Assembly (NCBI GenBank): GCA_902605445.1
Contig: CACLCL010000001.1
Span: forward strand, 1 to 64,000
Reading direction: 5' to 3'
Length of the DNA: 64,000 nucleotides
DNA from: an uncultured Bacteroidota bacterium
Lineage (GTDB): Bacteria; Bacteroidota; Bacteroidia; Flavobacteriales; Flavobacteriaceae
The notes beneath the pieces were generated by a model. The model searched no databases, was not told the origin of the DNA, and worked only from the letters and a program-made list of their open reading frames with translations. Position 1 is the stretch's first letter, and every line of letters begins with the position of its first letter. A program made the position numbers and the translations under genes. Of this stretch, positions 42,925 to 53,993 are shown in pieces.

Positions 42925-43425
42925 TTAAACAAATAAAGCTTTTAGCTCAGTTGCATCCTTGGCTTTCATTTTGCCAGCCAATACTAAGCTTAATTGTCTT
43001 CGTCTAAGAGCTGCATCATATCTTTGTTTTTCGATTTCAGTTTCAGGAAATATTTGTTCAATTTTTGTGGGCTTGCCCTTCTTATCTACAGCAACAAAAG
43101 TATATATTGCTTCATTAGCTTTAATTTTATTACCCTCATCATTGTCTATCCAAACGTCAATATAAACTTCCATCGAAGAATTAAATGCCCTTGAAACCTT
43201 AGCCTCAATTGTAACAGTTGTGCCGATTGCAATTGGCATTCCAAAAGAAACGTGATTTACTGCTGAGGTAACAACTATTTTTTGTGAGTGTCTTTTTGCA
43301 GAGATGCTAGCTGCTCTGTCCATACGCGCTAGTAATTCCCCACCGAATAAATTATTAAGAGGGTTGGTTTCACCTGGAAGGACAGAATCGGTCAAGATAG
43401 TTAATGAGTCTTTCGGAGTTTTAAT
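42925..43425 (-). CDS. Acyl-CoA thioesterase (hotdog fold)
   Basis: NNLFGGELLARMDRAASISAKRHSQKIVVTSAVNHVSFGMPI; the frame extends upstream of the ORF-track TTG at 43395 with family-like residues IKTPKDSLTILTDS. Confidence 0.82.
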   Translation of the reverse strand: MKTPKDSLTILTDSVLPGETNPLNNLFGGELLARMDRAASISAKRHSQKIVVTSAVNHVSFGMPIAIGTTVTIEAKVSRAFNSSMEVYIDVWIDNDEGNKIKANEAIYTFVAVDKKGKPTKIEQIFPETEIEKQRYDAALRRRQLSLVLAGKMKAKDATELKALFV

Positions 43426-43435
43426 GTTATTTCTT

Positions 43436-44329
43436 TTATTTTTTGATTAGTATCCAGGCACTCTCGTCCATTGTTTTCCTTATCTTAATTAATTCATTAT
43501 TTGCTTCATCAATTGAGATGTAGGAATTATATGCAACCTGAGTTAAGTTATATTTATTAATGCCAATTTCCCGGGCATTATTAAATCCATTATTTTTTAG
43601 CCTGAGCACCATTTTCTTTGCATTATTTTTATTTCTAAATGCACCTGCAATAATAAATATTCCATTTTGTTTTTGACTAATATTTACTTTAGAAAATGGA
43701 AAAGATGGCTTTATGCTGAATGTTGCAGTTTGAATTTTTTTATTTATTTGTTCGTTAGCAATAGTAAATGAGTTTTTGTTGTATTCAACAACTGATTTTG
43801 AATAAGAGTCCCACAAGCTTACAAAAATACCTAGTAGTATAACAAGTGCTGCAGCATATTTGATAAAGGGTGGAAGCTGTGTATTTTGTTTTTCTTTTAC
43901 TGGCTTTAGTCCAACAACTTCTAACCCATACGATGAGCTAAGTAAATTTGGAGTTAATGATGGTATAAATCTGTAGTTACCATCATTAAACTTAATTTCT
44001 CCAACTTTGTTAATTTTAAAAAACCCATTTTTTTTAAGTTTTTTTATTCTTTTTTTTGTCCAGACTTTAAGTGTTTTCTTAGAATGATTATAAGAGACAC
44101 CTTGCTTTTCAGAAACATATTTTGTCAGTAAGCCATCATCAGAAGTTAGAAGTTTATTAAAAACTATTCTCTTAGAAGGTGGGATTATTTTGGTGCCATC
44201 CACACTTATCTTAGCAGAATCAATTTGGCATATAAAAGAGCCAAAACCAGGAATAGTTACACAATCATGGTCTTTTAATAAGTTAAAAATACAGTTACTA
44301 ATATTCATTTTAGAGATGCTTGAAAGCAC
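43436..44329 (-). CDS. HU-CCDC81-like and SPOR domain protein
   Basis: N-terminal ISNCIFNLLKDHDCVTIPGFGSFIC, central TM, C-terminal SPOR-like (FIIAGAFRNKNNAKKMVLRLKNNGFNNA). Confidence 0.8.
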   Translation of the reverse strand: MLSSISKMNISNCIFNLLKDHDCVTIPGFGSFICQIDSAKISVDGTKIIPPSKRIVFNKLLTSDDGLLTKYVSEKQGVSYNHSKKTLKVWTKKRIKKLKKNGFFKINKVGEIKFNDGNYRFIPSLTPNLLSSSYGLEVVGLKPVKEKQNTQLPPFIKYAAALVILLGIFVSLWDSYSKSVVEYNKNSFTIANEQINKKIQTATFSIKPSFPFSKVNISQKQNGIFIIAGAFRNKNNAKKMVLRLKNNGFNNAREIGINKYNLTQVAYNSYISIDEANNELIKIRKTMDESAWILIKK

Positions 44330-44353
44330 TTATAAATTTAATTAAATTATTGA

Positions 44354-45334
44354 TTAAAAACCTAATTTTTTTCTAACTCTTTCCAGAACAATATTTGCTG
44401 TTATTTTTGCTCTTGCAGCCCCCTCAGCAAGTATATTATTTACAATATTTTCATTTGAAATGTAATAATTGAATTTATTTCTTTCATTTGAATATTTTTT
44501 CATAATTAATTCAAAAAGTTCTTTTTTAGCTTCTCCATACCCATAGCCACCTTCTTCATATTTTCGTTTTAAAGCTGTACTTTGTTCATCGGACGCACAT
44601 AATTTATATATATTAAAAAGATTACATTTTTTCCAACTCTTTGGTTTGTCAAGTGCAATTGAATCAGTTTTAATTGATCGTATCTGCTTTTTTAAATCCT
44701 TCTCATTGGCAAAAATATTTATAATATTATTTTTACTTTTACTCATTTTCTCACCGTTTGTTCCGAGAATGAGTTTATTATTTTCATGCAGTTTTTCTTT
44801 TGGCAATGTAAATGTTTCACCGTAAATACTGTTAAATCTCTTTGCTATATTTCTTGTGATTTCTAAATGTTGTAATTGGTCATTTCCTACAGGAACAATC
44901 TCAGCATCATACAGTAAAATGTCAGCGGCCATTAAAACAGGATAGTTGAAAAGACCAGCATTTACATCTTTTAGCCTGTCTTTTTTGTCTTTAAAGCTAT
45001 GAGCTAACGAAAGTCTGTTAAATGGATAAAAACAACTTAAATACCATGCAAGTTCAGTCACTTCAGCGATATCGCTTTGTTTATATAATATGGTTCTTTT
45101 TGGATCTAAACCAAATGCTAACCAAGCTGCAGCTGTTTGCAGTGTATTGTTCTTCAGTAAATCGGAATTTTTTATTTGAGTTAAAGAATGTAAATCAGCT
45201 ATAAATAAATAGGATTCCATATTTTCTTTTTTTGATGACTCGATAGCTGGAATTATTGCACCTAATAGGTTTCCTAAGTGGGGGGTTCCCGTACTTTGAA
45301 TTCCCGTCAATATTCTTTTTACATTTTGACTCAT
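44354..45334 (-). CDS. trpS: Tryptophanyl-tRNA synthetase
   Basis: ILTGIQSTGTPHLGNLLGAI, LSLAHSFK, GEKMSKSKNN. Confidence 0.96.
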   Translation of the reverse strand: MSQNVKRILTGIQSTGTPHLGNLLGAIIPAIESSKKENMESYLFIADLHSLTQIKNSDLLKNNTLQTAAAWLAFGLDPKRTILYKQSDIAEVTELAWYLSCFYPFNRLSLAHSFKDKKDRLKDVNAGLFNYPVLMAADILLYDAEIVPVGNDQLQHLEITRNIAKRFNSIYGETFTLPKEKLHENNKLILGTNGEKMSKSKNNIINIFANEKDLKKQIRSIKTDSIALDKPKSWKKCNLFNIYKLCASDEQSTALKRKYEEGGYGYGEAKKELFELIMKKYSNERNKFNYYISNENIVNNILAEGAARAKITANIVLERVRKKLGF

Positions 45335-45375
45335 TTTACAAAGGTAAAGTTTTTATTAAAATAAATTAATTAGTT

Positions 45376-46140
45376 TTGAAACTCATGAAATTAGTAAAAT
45401 ACATTTTTTGGATTGCATATAACCTTTGGTTTTATATACTTGTTTTATTTTTTACAATAGTAGTTGTTTTACCTTCATTCATTTTTGTTTTAATCAATAA
45501 TAAGTGGTATAAATATCATTACAAGGTAGGTGTTTTATGGGCAGATTTAATTTTATTATTTATGGGTATGTTCCCGGTTAAAAATGGAGCTCTTAAAACG
45601 AAAAAAAATAAATCATATATTTTTGTTGCAAATCATGTATCAATGATAGATGTAATGTTGCTAATCTCAGTCATCAGAAACAATCCCTTAGTTTTTATTG
45701 GTAAAAAAGAATTAGAAAAGATACCTATTTTTGGTTTTATTTATAAAAAAACAATGATTTTGGTTGACAGATCCAGCAGAGAAAGCAAGAAAAAGGTTTT
45801 TGAAGAGACTAAGAAGAAAATCTTTTCTGGAATTAGTCTTGGAATTTTTCCTGAAGGTACAATTCCTGAAAGTAACGTGGTCTTAGCGCCATTTAAACAT
45901 GGCGCATTTACTATGGCTATTGAACATAACGTACCGATAGTCCCGATTACCTTTTTAGATAATAAAAGAAAGTTTCCTTGGAGTTACGGATCACTAATTG
46001 GCTTTTCAAAAGGTTCACCCGGCAGATTACGTGTTAATATTCACGATCCAATAAGTACTGAGGGACTTAGTAAGGAGGATAGAATTCGATTAAGCGACAA
46101 AGTAAGAGATTTGATCCTTAAAGATTTATCTTTAAGTTAA
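45376..46140 (+). CDS. plsC: 1-acyl-sn-glycerol-3-phosphate acyltransferase
   Basis: [13 protein letters not shown] (HxxxxD-like) and [11 protein letters not shown]. Confidence 0.9.
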   Translation: MKLMKLVKYIFWIAYNLWFYILVLFFTIVVVLPSFIFVLINNKWYKYHYKVGVLWADLILLFMGMFPVKNGALKTKKNKSYIFVANHVSMIDVMLLISVIRNNPLVFIGKKELEKIPIFGFIYKKTMILVDRSSRESKKKVFEETKKKIFSGISLGIFPEGTIPESNVVLAPFKHGAFTMAIEHNVPIVPITFLDNKRKFPWSYGSLIGFSKGSPGRLRVNIHDPISTEGLSKEDRIRLSDKVRDLILKDLSLS

Positions 46141-47129
46141 ATAATTTCCTTAAGTTTAGACTCAATTGTCTGCATTAATTCGGGATTATCTTTTAAGAGA
46201 TTTTTTACAGCATCTCTCCCTTGACCCAGTTTGGTTCCTTCATAACTAAACCACGATCCACTCTTGTCTATAATTTCAGCATTAACCCCTAAGTCAATAA
46301 TTTCACCAATCTTTGAAATTCCTTCGCCATACATGATATCAAATTCTGCAAGCTTGAATGGCGGTGCAACTTTATTTTTAACAATTTTGACTCTAGTTTT
46401 ATTACCCATTACAACACCATCACTATTTTTTATTTGAGTTGAGCGACGAATATCAAGCCTTATTGAAGCATAGAACTTCAATGCATTGCCGCCAGTTGTG
46501 GTTTCCGGGTTACCAAACATAATACCAATCTTTTCTCTAAGTTGATTTATAAAAACTACTGTACAATTAGTTTTACTAATAGAAGCAGTAAGTTTTCTTA
46601 ATGCTTGTGACATAAGTCTGGCGTGAAGTCCCATTTTAGAGTCACCCATTTCACCTTCTATTTCACTTTTTGGAGTTAAAGCAGCCACTGAGTCGATAAT
46701 AACCATGTCAATAGCTCCAGATCTAATTAAATTATCAGCAATTTCAAGTGCCTGTTCACCATGGTCAGGCTGTGATATAATTAAATTTTCTATGTCAACA
46801 CCTAATTTTTCAGCATAAAATCTATCAAAAGCATGTTCAGCATCAATGAATGCGGCAATACCGCCATTTTTTTGGCATTCTGCAATTGCATGTAAAGTCA
46901 GTGTTGTTTTTCCCGATGATTCAGGACCATAAATTTCAATTACTCTACCTTTCGGATAACCCCCAACTCCTAGAGCTATGTCAAGGCTTATTGAACCGGA
47001 TGAAATAGATTCAACATTTTCATCAGGTGAGTCCCCCATCTTCATTACTGTACCTTTACCGTATGTTTTATCAAGCTTATCTAATGTTAATTTTAGTGCT
47101 TTTAGCTTTTCTGAATTATTAGTTGACAT
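46137..47129 (-). CDS. recA: Recombinase RecA
   Basis: [27 protein letters not shown]...[23 protein letters not shown]. Confidence 0.99.
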   Translation of the reverse strand: MSTNNSEKLKALKLTLDKLDKTYGKGTVMKMGDSPDENVESISSGSISLDIALGVGGYPKGRVIEIYGPESSGKTTLTLHAIAECQKNGGIAAFIDAEHAFDRFYAEKLGVDIENLIISQPDHGEQALEIADNLIRSGAIDMVIIDSVAALTPKSEIEGEMGDSKMGLHARLMSQALRKLTASISKTNCTVVFINQLREKIGIMFGNPETTTGGNALKFYASIRLDIRRSTQIKNSDGVVMGNKTRVKIVKNKVAPPFKLAEFDIMYGEGISKIGEIIDLGVNAEIIDKSGSWFSYEGTKLGQGRDAVKNLLKDNPELMQTIESKLKEII

Positions 47130-47236
47130 ATATTTTTTTTAAAAATACTAATTTAGAACTTCTTTTAACAGAATACAATACACATCCACTACATTTTTGT
47201 TTTTTTATCTACTTTTGTTGTTAATTTTATTGAATA

Positions 47237-48268
47237 ATGCAATTACACAATAAACTTAGTTCAAAGGAGCGATCTAAAATTTTAGATAAAACCAAAGAAA
47301 AAAGAATTATTCTTTCTTTTTATAAATATGTTTTTATTTCTAATCCAAGAATAATTAGAGATAAACTATTTCTCTTTTGGGATAGTATTAATATTTTGGG
47401 TAGAATATATATTGCCAATGAAGGGATTAATGCACAGTTATCAGTCCCCAAATCTAATTTTAAAAAATTTAAGCTTCATTTGCAAAAATTTGTTTTGTTT
47501 CACGATGTAAAATTAAACATAGCGCATAAACATGAAATCAAATCTTTTTTAAAGCTAAAGATTATAGTTAAAAAAAAGATTGTTGCTGATGCAATAGACA
47601 ATCATGATTTTGATCCCTCAAAAACAGGAAAACACTTGGACGCTAATGATTTCAATAACTTGATGAACGATAAAAACACTTTAGTATTAGACATGCGAAA
47701 TCATTATGAGAGTGAAATTGGTCATTTTAAAGGTGCAATATGTCCCGATGTAGACACTTTTAGAGACTCCTTAAAAATAATTGAGAAAAATCTAAAGTAT
47801 AAAAAAAATAAAAATTTGTTGATGTATTGTACTGGTGGTATCAGATGTGAAAAAGCAAGTGCATATTTTAAATTCAAAGGGTTTAAAAATGTTTTTCAAC
47901 TTGAAGGTGGAATTATAAATTACATTAGACAGGTAAAAGAAGATAATCTTGAAAATAATTTCATTGGTAAAAATTTTGTTTTTGACAGTAGAATGTCTGA
48001 AAACGTTAGTGACGAGGTAATCGCAGAATGCCATCAATGCGGCACACCATTTGACACTCATACTAACTGTGCAAATGATGCATGTCATTTACTTTTTATT
48101 CAATGTGACTCATGTAAAAAAATTATGAGTAATTGTTGTTCAATTTCGTGTAAAGAAATTAATGACATGCCTTTGAAAAAACAAAAAAGATTGAGAAAGG
48201 GTAAAAAGGCTATCAATGGTATTTTTAAAAAAGGAAGAACTAATCATATTTTAAAAATAATTGAATGA
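47237..48268 (+). CDS. trhO: tRNA uridine(34) hydroxylase / rhodanese-related sulfurtransferase
   Basis: YIANEGINAQLSVP, LLMYCTGGIRCEKASAYFKFKGFKNVFQLEGGI, Cys-rich C-terminus. Confidence 0.92.
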   Translation: MQLHNKLSSKERSKILDKTKEKRIILSFYKYVFISNPRIIRDKLFLFWDSINILGRIYIANEGINAQLSVPKSNFKKFKLHLQKFVLFHDVKLNIAHKHEIKSFLKLKIIVKKKIVADAIDNHDFDPSKTGKHLDANDFNNLMNDKNTLVLDMRNHYESEIGHFKGAICPDVDTFRDSLKIIEKNLKYKKNKNLLMYCTGGIRCEKASAYFKFKGFKNVFQLEGGIINYIRQVKEDNLENNFIGKNFVFDSRMSENVSDEVIAECHQCGTPFDTHTNCANDACHLLFIQCDSCKKIMSNCCSISCKEINDMPLKKQKRLRKGKKAINGIFKKGRTNHILKIIE

Positions 48269-48764
48269 ACTATTAATTATGAAATGCAATTTAATTAATT
48301 TAATTCTTGCTTTTATTTTGCTCAGTTCGTGCAATAGCAGTACTGATTATATCAAGTATAATTCTATAAATAGTTCTTGGCATGTTGACTCATTGCAAAC
48401 ATTTAACTTTCAATTAAATAGACAAAAAGTGTCTACCTTCAATAGTTTTATTAAATTAAGAGTAAATGATAAATACACATTTAACAATATTTTTTTAATT
48501 GTAAAGTTAGCTGATAGTGAGAAGATCATTTCTGTAGACACATTGGAGTATAAATTGGCTGACAAATATGGTAATTTTTTGGGCAGTAAAATGATAGATT
48601 TAAATGAAATTAGCTTGCAGCATAAAGAAAAAATTAAATTTGAAAATAATGTTAATTATTCTGTAACAATAGAGCATGCTATGCGTTATCTAAATAAAAT
48701 CGGAGGCATAGAAAAATTATATGGAATAATGGACGTCGGTTATAAAGTTGAATTTGTCGAATGA
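48261..48764 (+). CDS. gldH: Gliding motility lipoprotein GldH
   Basis: Lipobox LSSCNSS; SWHVDSLQTFNFQL; located immediately upstream of a class A PBP. Confidence 0.75.
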   Translation: MNELLIMKCNLINLILAFILLSSCNSSTDYIKYNSINSSWHVDSLQTFNFQLNRQKVSTFNSFIKLRVNDKYTFNNIFLIVKLADSEKIISVDTLEYKLADKYGNFLGSKMIDLNEISLQHKEKIKFENNVNYSVTIEHAMRYLNKIGGIEKLYGIMDVGYKVEFVE

Positions 48765-51094
48765 AAAGAAATCAAAAAATAAAATCAAAAAATAACTTTA
48801 GACAATTTTCGTTCATTTTATGGGCACTATTTCTGTTTCCAGTCTTTTTCATCTCGACAATATTTTATTTTGCCTCAATTGGTGGCTTAGGAGACTTGCC
48901 TAATCTTGAGGTGTTAGAGAATCCCAAAACAAACTTGGCATCAGAAATTATTAGCTCTGACAATAGAACTCTTGGTAAATTTTATTTTAAGGATAATAGA
49001 ACACCTGTCACATTTGATGAATTACCTAAACATCTCATAGAGGCATTAATATCAACAGAGGATATACGATTTTACTCTCATAGTGGTATTGATTTTAAGC
49101 GTACATTATCTGCCATTATAAAGCTTGGTACTGATGGAGGAGGAAGCACTATTTCACAACAATTAGCAAAACAATTATTTACAGGTGAGGGTTCTCGTAA
49201 TATTTTTAAAAGAGTAATACAAAAAGTAAAAGAATATATAATTGCCATAAGATTGGAATCTTATTATACGAAAGATGAAATTATTGCACAATACCTAAAT
49301 ATTTATGATTTCAATAATAATGCTGATGGTATAAGAAGTGCATCAAGAATATATTTTGGAAAAGAGCCAATAGACTTATCTATTAACGATTCTGCAATAT
49401 TAGTTGCTATGTTGAAAAATTCATCTTTATATAACCCAAGACCAAATAGAAATCCACAAGGAGTTAAAAACAGAAGAAATATTGTTTTAGGGCAAATGTC
49501 AAAATATGGATATCTGGATAAAATAGTAGCAGATTCTTTAAAATTACAACCATTAAATTTAAATTATTCACCCGAATCTCACAGAGAAGGTATAGCAACT
49601 TATTTTAGGGAGTTTTTGAGGTCATACATGAAGGATTGGATTAATGATGAGAGTAATAGAAAATCTGATGGAACAAAATACAATCTTAATTCAGACGGAT
49701 TAAAAATTTATACCACCATAAATTATACAATGCAGGAATTTGCTGAAAATGCTGTCGCTAATCATATGCCAAGACTTCAAAAAGAATTTTTTTTACAATC
49801 CAAGAACATCAACAAAAATTCGTATCCATTTAGAAACTTAAGAAAAAATGAGATTGAAAATTTAATCAATAGCTCAATTAGAAGGTCTGAAAGGTGGAGA
49901 AAGATGAAATATGATTTGGGTAAAAAAGATAAGGAAATTATTGAATCATTTTACGAGCCAGTAGAGATGACTATTTTTTCGTGGCAAGGAGAAATTGATA
50001 CTATCATGAAGCCTATTGATTCATTAAAGTATTATAAATCTTTTTTAAGACCAGGCTTTATGTCAATGGATCCATTAAATGGCCATATAAAAGCATGGGT
50101 TGGGGGTATGAATTACAAGCACTTTCAATATGATATGGTTAAAATGGGTAAAAGACAGATTGGCTCAACTTTTAAACCATTTGTTTATGCCGCTGCAATT
50201 GACCAGTTAAAATTATCTCCATGTGATACTTTTCCTGACAGCCAGTATTGTATCGAAAAAAATAAATATGGTAATTTAAAAGAGTGGTGCCCTAAAAATT
50301 CAGGTGGTTTTTACGGAAAAACAAGAACTTTGAAAGGCTCATTGGCTAGCTCAGTTAACACAGTAACTGCCCGATTAATTGATAGAATAGGTCCAATTAC
50401 AGTTGCTAATCTTGCAAATAATTTGGGGATTTCGGAAAAAATACCACCTCTTCCGTCAATTGCATTAGGAACTTCAGACATCAGCGTATATGAAATGGTT
50501 GCTGCCTACGCCACATTTGCTAATAAAGGTGTCTATACACAACCTGTTTTCATAGAAAGGATAGAGGATAAAAATGGAACCATTTTATACCTCAATAAAG
50601 CTGTTACAAGAGATGTAATAAGCGAGGAATCCGCATATGTAACAGTTAATCTTCTTGAGGGTGTTACAAAATCTGGTTCTGGAACCAGATTGAGGACAAA
50701 AAGCTCTGCTAACAACCCTATATTTAAAAAAATAATTACAGGTTATCCTTATGAATTTAAAAACTCAATTGCAGGAAAAACCGGTACTACCCAAAATCAA
50801 AGTGATGGATGGTTTATAGGGATGGTACCAAATTTAGTAACTGGAGTTTGGGTTGGAGCAGAGGATAGGTCAGTTCGATTTAATAACATTTCTTATGGTC
50901 AAGGTGCATCCTTAGCTCTACCTATTTGGGCTTTATATATGAAAGAAATATATAATGACTCAACTTTAAATGTTTCAAGTCAAGATTTTGAAAAACCAAG
51001 TAAATTAAACATTAGATTAAGTTGCTCAGAAAATAATCTTCAAGAAAATAATTCTTCATATAATTCTGTTGACTTATCAGATGTAGATTTTTAA
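48761..51094 (+). CDS. mrcA: Class A penicillin-binding protein (PBP1A)
   Basis: EDIRFYSHSGIDFKRTL, GGSTISQQLAKQLFTGEGSRN, RQIGSTFKPFVYAAAID, IAGKTGTTQNQSDGWF. Confidence 0.96.
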   Translation: MKRNQKIKSKNNFRQFSFILWALFLFPVFFISTIFYFASIGGLGDLPNLEVLENPKTNLASEIISSDNRTLGKFYFKDNRTPVTFDELPKHLIEALISTEDIRFYSHSGIDFKRTLSAIIKLGTDGGGSTISQQLAKQLFTGEGSRNIFKRVIQKVKEYIIAIRLESYYTKDEIIAQYLNIYDFNNNADGIRSASRIYFGKEPIDLSINDSAILVAMLKNSSLYNPRPNRNPQGVKNRRNIVLGQMSKYGYLDKIVADSLKLQPLNLNYSPESHREGIATYFREFLRSYMKDWINDESNRKSDGTKYNLNSDGLKIYTTINYTMQEFAENAVANHMPRLQKEFFLQSKNINKNSYPFRNLRKNEIENLINSSIRRSERWRKMKYDLGKKDKEIIESFYEPVEMTIFSWQGEIDTIMKPIDSLKYYKSFLRPGFMSMDPLNGHIKAWVGGMNYKHFQYDMVKMGKRQIGSTFKPFVYAAAIDQLKLSPCDTFPDSQYCIEKNKYGNLKEWCPKNSGGFYGKTRTLKGSLASSVNTVTARLIDRIGPITVANLANNLGISEKIPPLPSIALGTSDISVYEMVAAYATFANKGVYTQPVFIERIEDKNGTILYLNKAVTRDVISEESAYVTVNLLEGVTKSGSGTRLRTKSSANNPIFKKIITGYPYEFKNSIAGKTGTTQNQSDGWFIGMVPNLVTGVWVGAEDRSVRFNNISYGQGASLALPIWALYMKEIYNDSTLNVSSQDFEKPSKLNIRLSCSENNLQENNSSYNSVDLSDVDF

Positions 51095-52764
51095 TTTATT
51101 GCTGATCTTAAAAGAGCTTTTGTATATTCTTTCTTTGGGCTTTTAAATAGTAAATCTGCATCGGCATATTCAACTATTTTACCATTTAAAAATACAGCGA
51201 TTTTATCTGACATATGTTTTACCACCGATAAATCATGTGATATAAAAATGTAAGAAAGATTATATTTTTCTTTTATCTCGGTAAGTAAGTTTAATATAGA
51301 AGCTTGAATAGAAACATCTAAAGCTGATACTGACTCATCAAGTATTAAAATTTTTGGATTGATGCTTATTGCTCTTGCTATCGCCACCCTTTGTCTTTGC
51401 CCTCCAGAAAGCTCGTGGGGATATTTATTTAAATATGATTGACCAATTTTTACATCATTGATTAACTCTTTACATTTTTTATCTATTTCTGATTTTTTTT
51501 CAAAAATATTATGACACTTTATAGGTTCAGCAATTATTTCTTTGACATTAAACAAGGGGTTTAATGACGAGTATGGATCTTGAAAAACTATCTGAACTTC
51601 TTTCCGATAATTTAACATTTCTGTTTTATTAAATTTATTTATGTTTTTGTTTTTGTAAAAAATATTTCCAAACTCATATTTTTTGATTTTCATGATAACT
51701 TCAGATAATGTAGTCTTACCAGACCCAGACTCACCTATTATCCCCAGTGTTTCCCCTTCATAAAGTTTTATATTTATATTCTTTAAGGCTTTAAAATTTA
51801 CTTTTTTTCTAAAATATACAAAGCGACTATAATATTTACTAACGTTTCTAACAATTATTAATGGCTCCTTTTCATACAATAATCTTAATCTATTATTTCT
51901 TATCCTCTTAGAAATATTATTATTTTGAATATCCTTTTCAAAGTTTTGAAGTGTATTTAATTTTTTAACTCTTTTTTTATTGTTTATACTAATTGATAAG
52001 AGTCCTTTTGTGTATTTTTTTTTGGGACTTTGTAAAATTAATTGTGTATAATTACTTTCAATTAATTTCCCCTCCTTCATAACAATTATCTTATTAGAAA
52101 TATTTTTAACAAGGCCAATATTATGAGATATAAGTAATATTGACAGATTTTCAGTTTTTTGAAGTGATTTTAAAATTTCAATTATCTCTTTTTGTACTGT
52201 AACATCAAGTGCTGTTGTTGGTTCATCTGCAATCAGAAGTTTTGGACTGGATGCTAAAGCCATTACAAGCATAAACCTTTGCATTTGACCACCTGAAATC
52301 TCATGTGGATACTTTTCAAATAAGTTTTTAACCCCATCAAGTTTTACTTTTTTAATTAGTTCTTTTATCCTTTTATTGACAGAGTTATAATTTAAATCTT
52401 TGTGTGAATGAAAAACCTCATAAATTTGTTTTCCCAATTTCATTGTTGGATTAAGCGAGCTCATTGGATTTTGGAACACTATACTAATATTATGGCTTCT
52501 TATTTTTCGGATTTTAGTTTCATTAACGCTCAAGAGATTTATATTATTAAAAATAATTTGACCCGAAATATTAAAAAGTGCTTTGTCGAATAAACCCAGA
52601 ATACTCATAGCAGTGAGTGTTTTGCCACTACCAGATTCGCCTATTATGCTTACAATTTCATTTTTTTTTATATCAAAACTTATATTATCAATTAATAATT
52701 TTTCATTTTTTGGGTTATTTAAACCCAAACTCAGATTCTTAACACGTAATAATGTATTATCCAA
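51091..52764 (-). CDS. Fused double ABC ATPase of peptide/nickel (OppDF/DppDF) type
   Basis: Two Walker A (GESGSGKTLTAM, GESGSGKTTLSE) and two signature motifs (SGGQMQR, SGGQRQR) in one ORF. Confidence 0.93.
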   Translation of the reverse strand: MDNTLLRVKNLSLGLNNPKNEKLLIDNISFDIKKNEIVSIIGESGSGKTLTAMSILGLFDKALFNISGQIIFNNINLLSVNETKIRKIRSHNISIVFQNPMSSLNPTMKLGKQIYEVFHSHKDLNYNSVNKRIKELIKKVKLDGVKNLFEKYPHEISGGQMQRFMLVMALASSPKLLIADEPTTALDVTVQKEIIEILKSLQKTENLSILLISHNIGLVKNISNKIIVMKEGKLIESNYTQLILQSPKKKYTKGLLSISINNKKRVKKLNTLQNFEKDIQNNNISKRIRNNRLRLLYEKEPLIIVRNVSKYYSRFVYFRKKVNFKALKNINIKLYEGETLGIIGESGSGKTTLSEVIMKIKKYEFGNIFYKNKNINKFNKTEMLNYRKEVQIVFQDPYSSLNPLFNVKEIIAEPIKCHNIFEKKSEIDKKCKELINDVKIGQSYLNKYPHELSGGQRQRVAIARAISINPKILILDESVSALDVSIQASILNLLTEIKEKYNLSYIFISHDLSVVKHMSDKIAVFLNGKIVEYADADLLFKSPKKEYTKALLRSAIN

Positions 52765-52775
52765 ATTTGAAAAAA

Positions 52776-53918
52776 TTAATTTTGACTAGTAGCTAACTTG
52801 TATCCTTCGGAAATATATTTATATAAATCACCTTCTTGTTTATTTACATCCCCCTTTTCGTTGTGTTCCCCCTGCCTTACAATAATAATATTTTCCTTAG
52901 GAAATGAAATTATAAACTGACCGCGATGACCGTTCATTGTAAAGACTTTTTTTCCATTAAAATTATATAGCCACCACCCATAACCATAATAATCACTATT
53001 ATTAAAAACCGGTAAAATTACCTGTTTTACAAATGAAGAGTCTAGTATTTGTTCACCATTCCAATTCCCATTATTTATGTAAAGCTTACCAAATCTAGCG
53101 AAATCTCTAGCTGAGCCTGAGATACAACAATAAGCTTTTTCCATTTTATTTTTCTTACTATCTATTTGCCAGAGAGCTGCGTTTTCTGCACCCATGGGAG
53201 TCCAAAATTTTTCACTCAAGTATGATGAAAGAGAAACTCCAGTAGCCTTTTCAATTACCATTCCTAGTAGTTGAGTGTCCCCACTAGAATACCGAAATGA
53301 TTGCCCAGGTTTTTTTATTATTTTCTGATTTAATATTAATGATCTTAAGTCACGTGTAAAGTAACTTTCAGATGTAATATTTATTACAGAGTAGTACTTT
53401 TCATCCCACTCCATTCCTGATGACATTGAAGCTAGGTGACCAACTGTTAGTTCAGCTGCTAAACCATCTTTGTATTCATCAAAAAAATCACTAACTGGCT
53501 GATCTAGCCCTTTAATATAGCCCTCCATAATAGCTTTACCTAGCATACTTACAATGATACTTTTTGTAACAGAAAAAGAATTAGATAAAGAGCTATTATT
53601 ATAGCCATCAAAATATTTTTCAAATAAAATGCTGTCATTTTTAATAACAATAAAAGCTTTTGTTTCTCTTTCTTGATTTAATTTTTTTAGAACTTCCGTT
53701 TCTTCAATTTGATTATAATTTTTATGCTTTAGCCAGTACTCTGGTTTTTGAGTTTTAATTTGCTCATTGTTAAAATATTTATAATCTGAAATAAAAGCAG
53801 TTACATTTCCTGTAAGATATATAGTTCTTACTCCTCGAAGAAGATAATCAAGTTTAAAAATATATAAGAGTGAAATAATTAAAGACAAACAAATTAAAAT
53901 CCATTTAATAATTTTCAT
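52776..53918 (-). CDS. Serine hydrolase of beta-lactamase/class C PBP family
   Basis: NSFSVTKSIIVSMLGK (SxxK), FRYSSGDTQLLG (YxS), NGHRGQ. Confidence 0.92.
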   Translation of the reverse strand: MKIIKWILICLSLIISLLYIFKLDYLLRGVRTIYLTGNVTAFISDYKYFNNEQIKTQKPEYWLKHKNYNQIEETEVLKKLNQERETKAFIVIKNDSILFEKYFDGYNNSSLSNSFSVTKSIIVSMLGKAIMEGYIKGLDQPVSDFFDEYKDGLAAELTVGHLASMSSGMEWDEKYYSVINITSESYFTRDLRSLILNQKIIKKPGQSFRYSSGDTQLLGMVIEKATGVSLSSYLSEKFWTPMGAENAALWQIDSKKNKMEKAYCCISGSARDFARFGKLYINNGNWNGEQILDSSFVKQVILPVFNNSDYYGYGWWLYNFNGKKVFTMNGHRGQFIISFPKENIIIVRQGEHNEKGDVNKQEGDLYKYISEGYKLATSQN

Positions 53919-53993
53919 AATAGTTTACTGTGGTTTAAATATAAATTTAATAAACATCAAATTTATTACTAATTTTATTTAATATTCCCTCAA

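Noticed and set aside
48761-48800. Repeated AAATCAAAAAATA at the class A PBP start
   Set aside because: Short lysine-rich AT-rich coding sequence; the repeat follows from codon and base composition.
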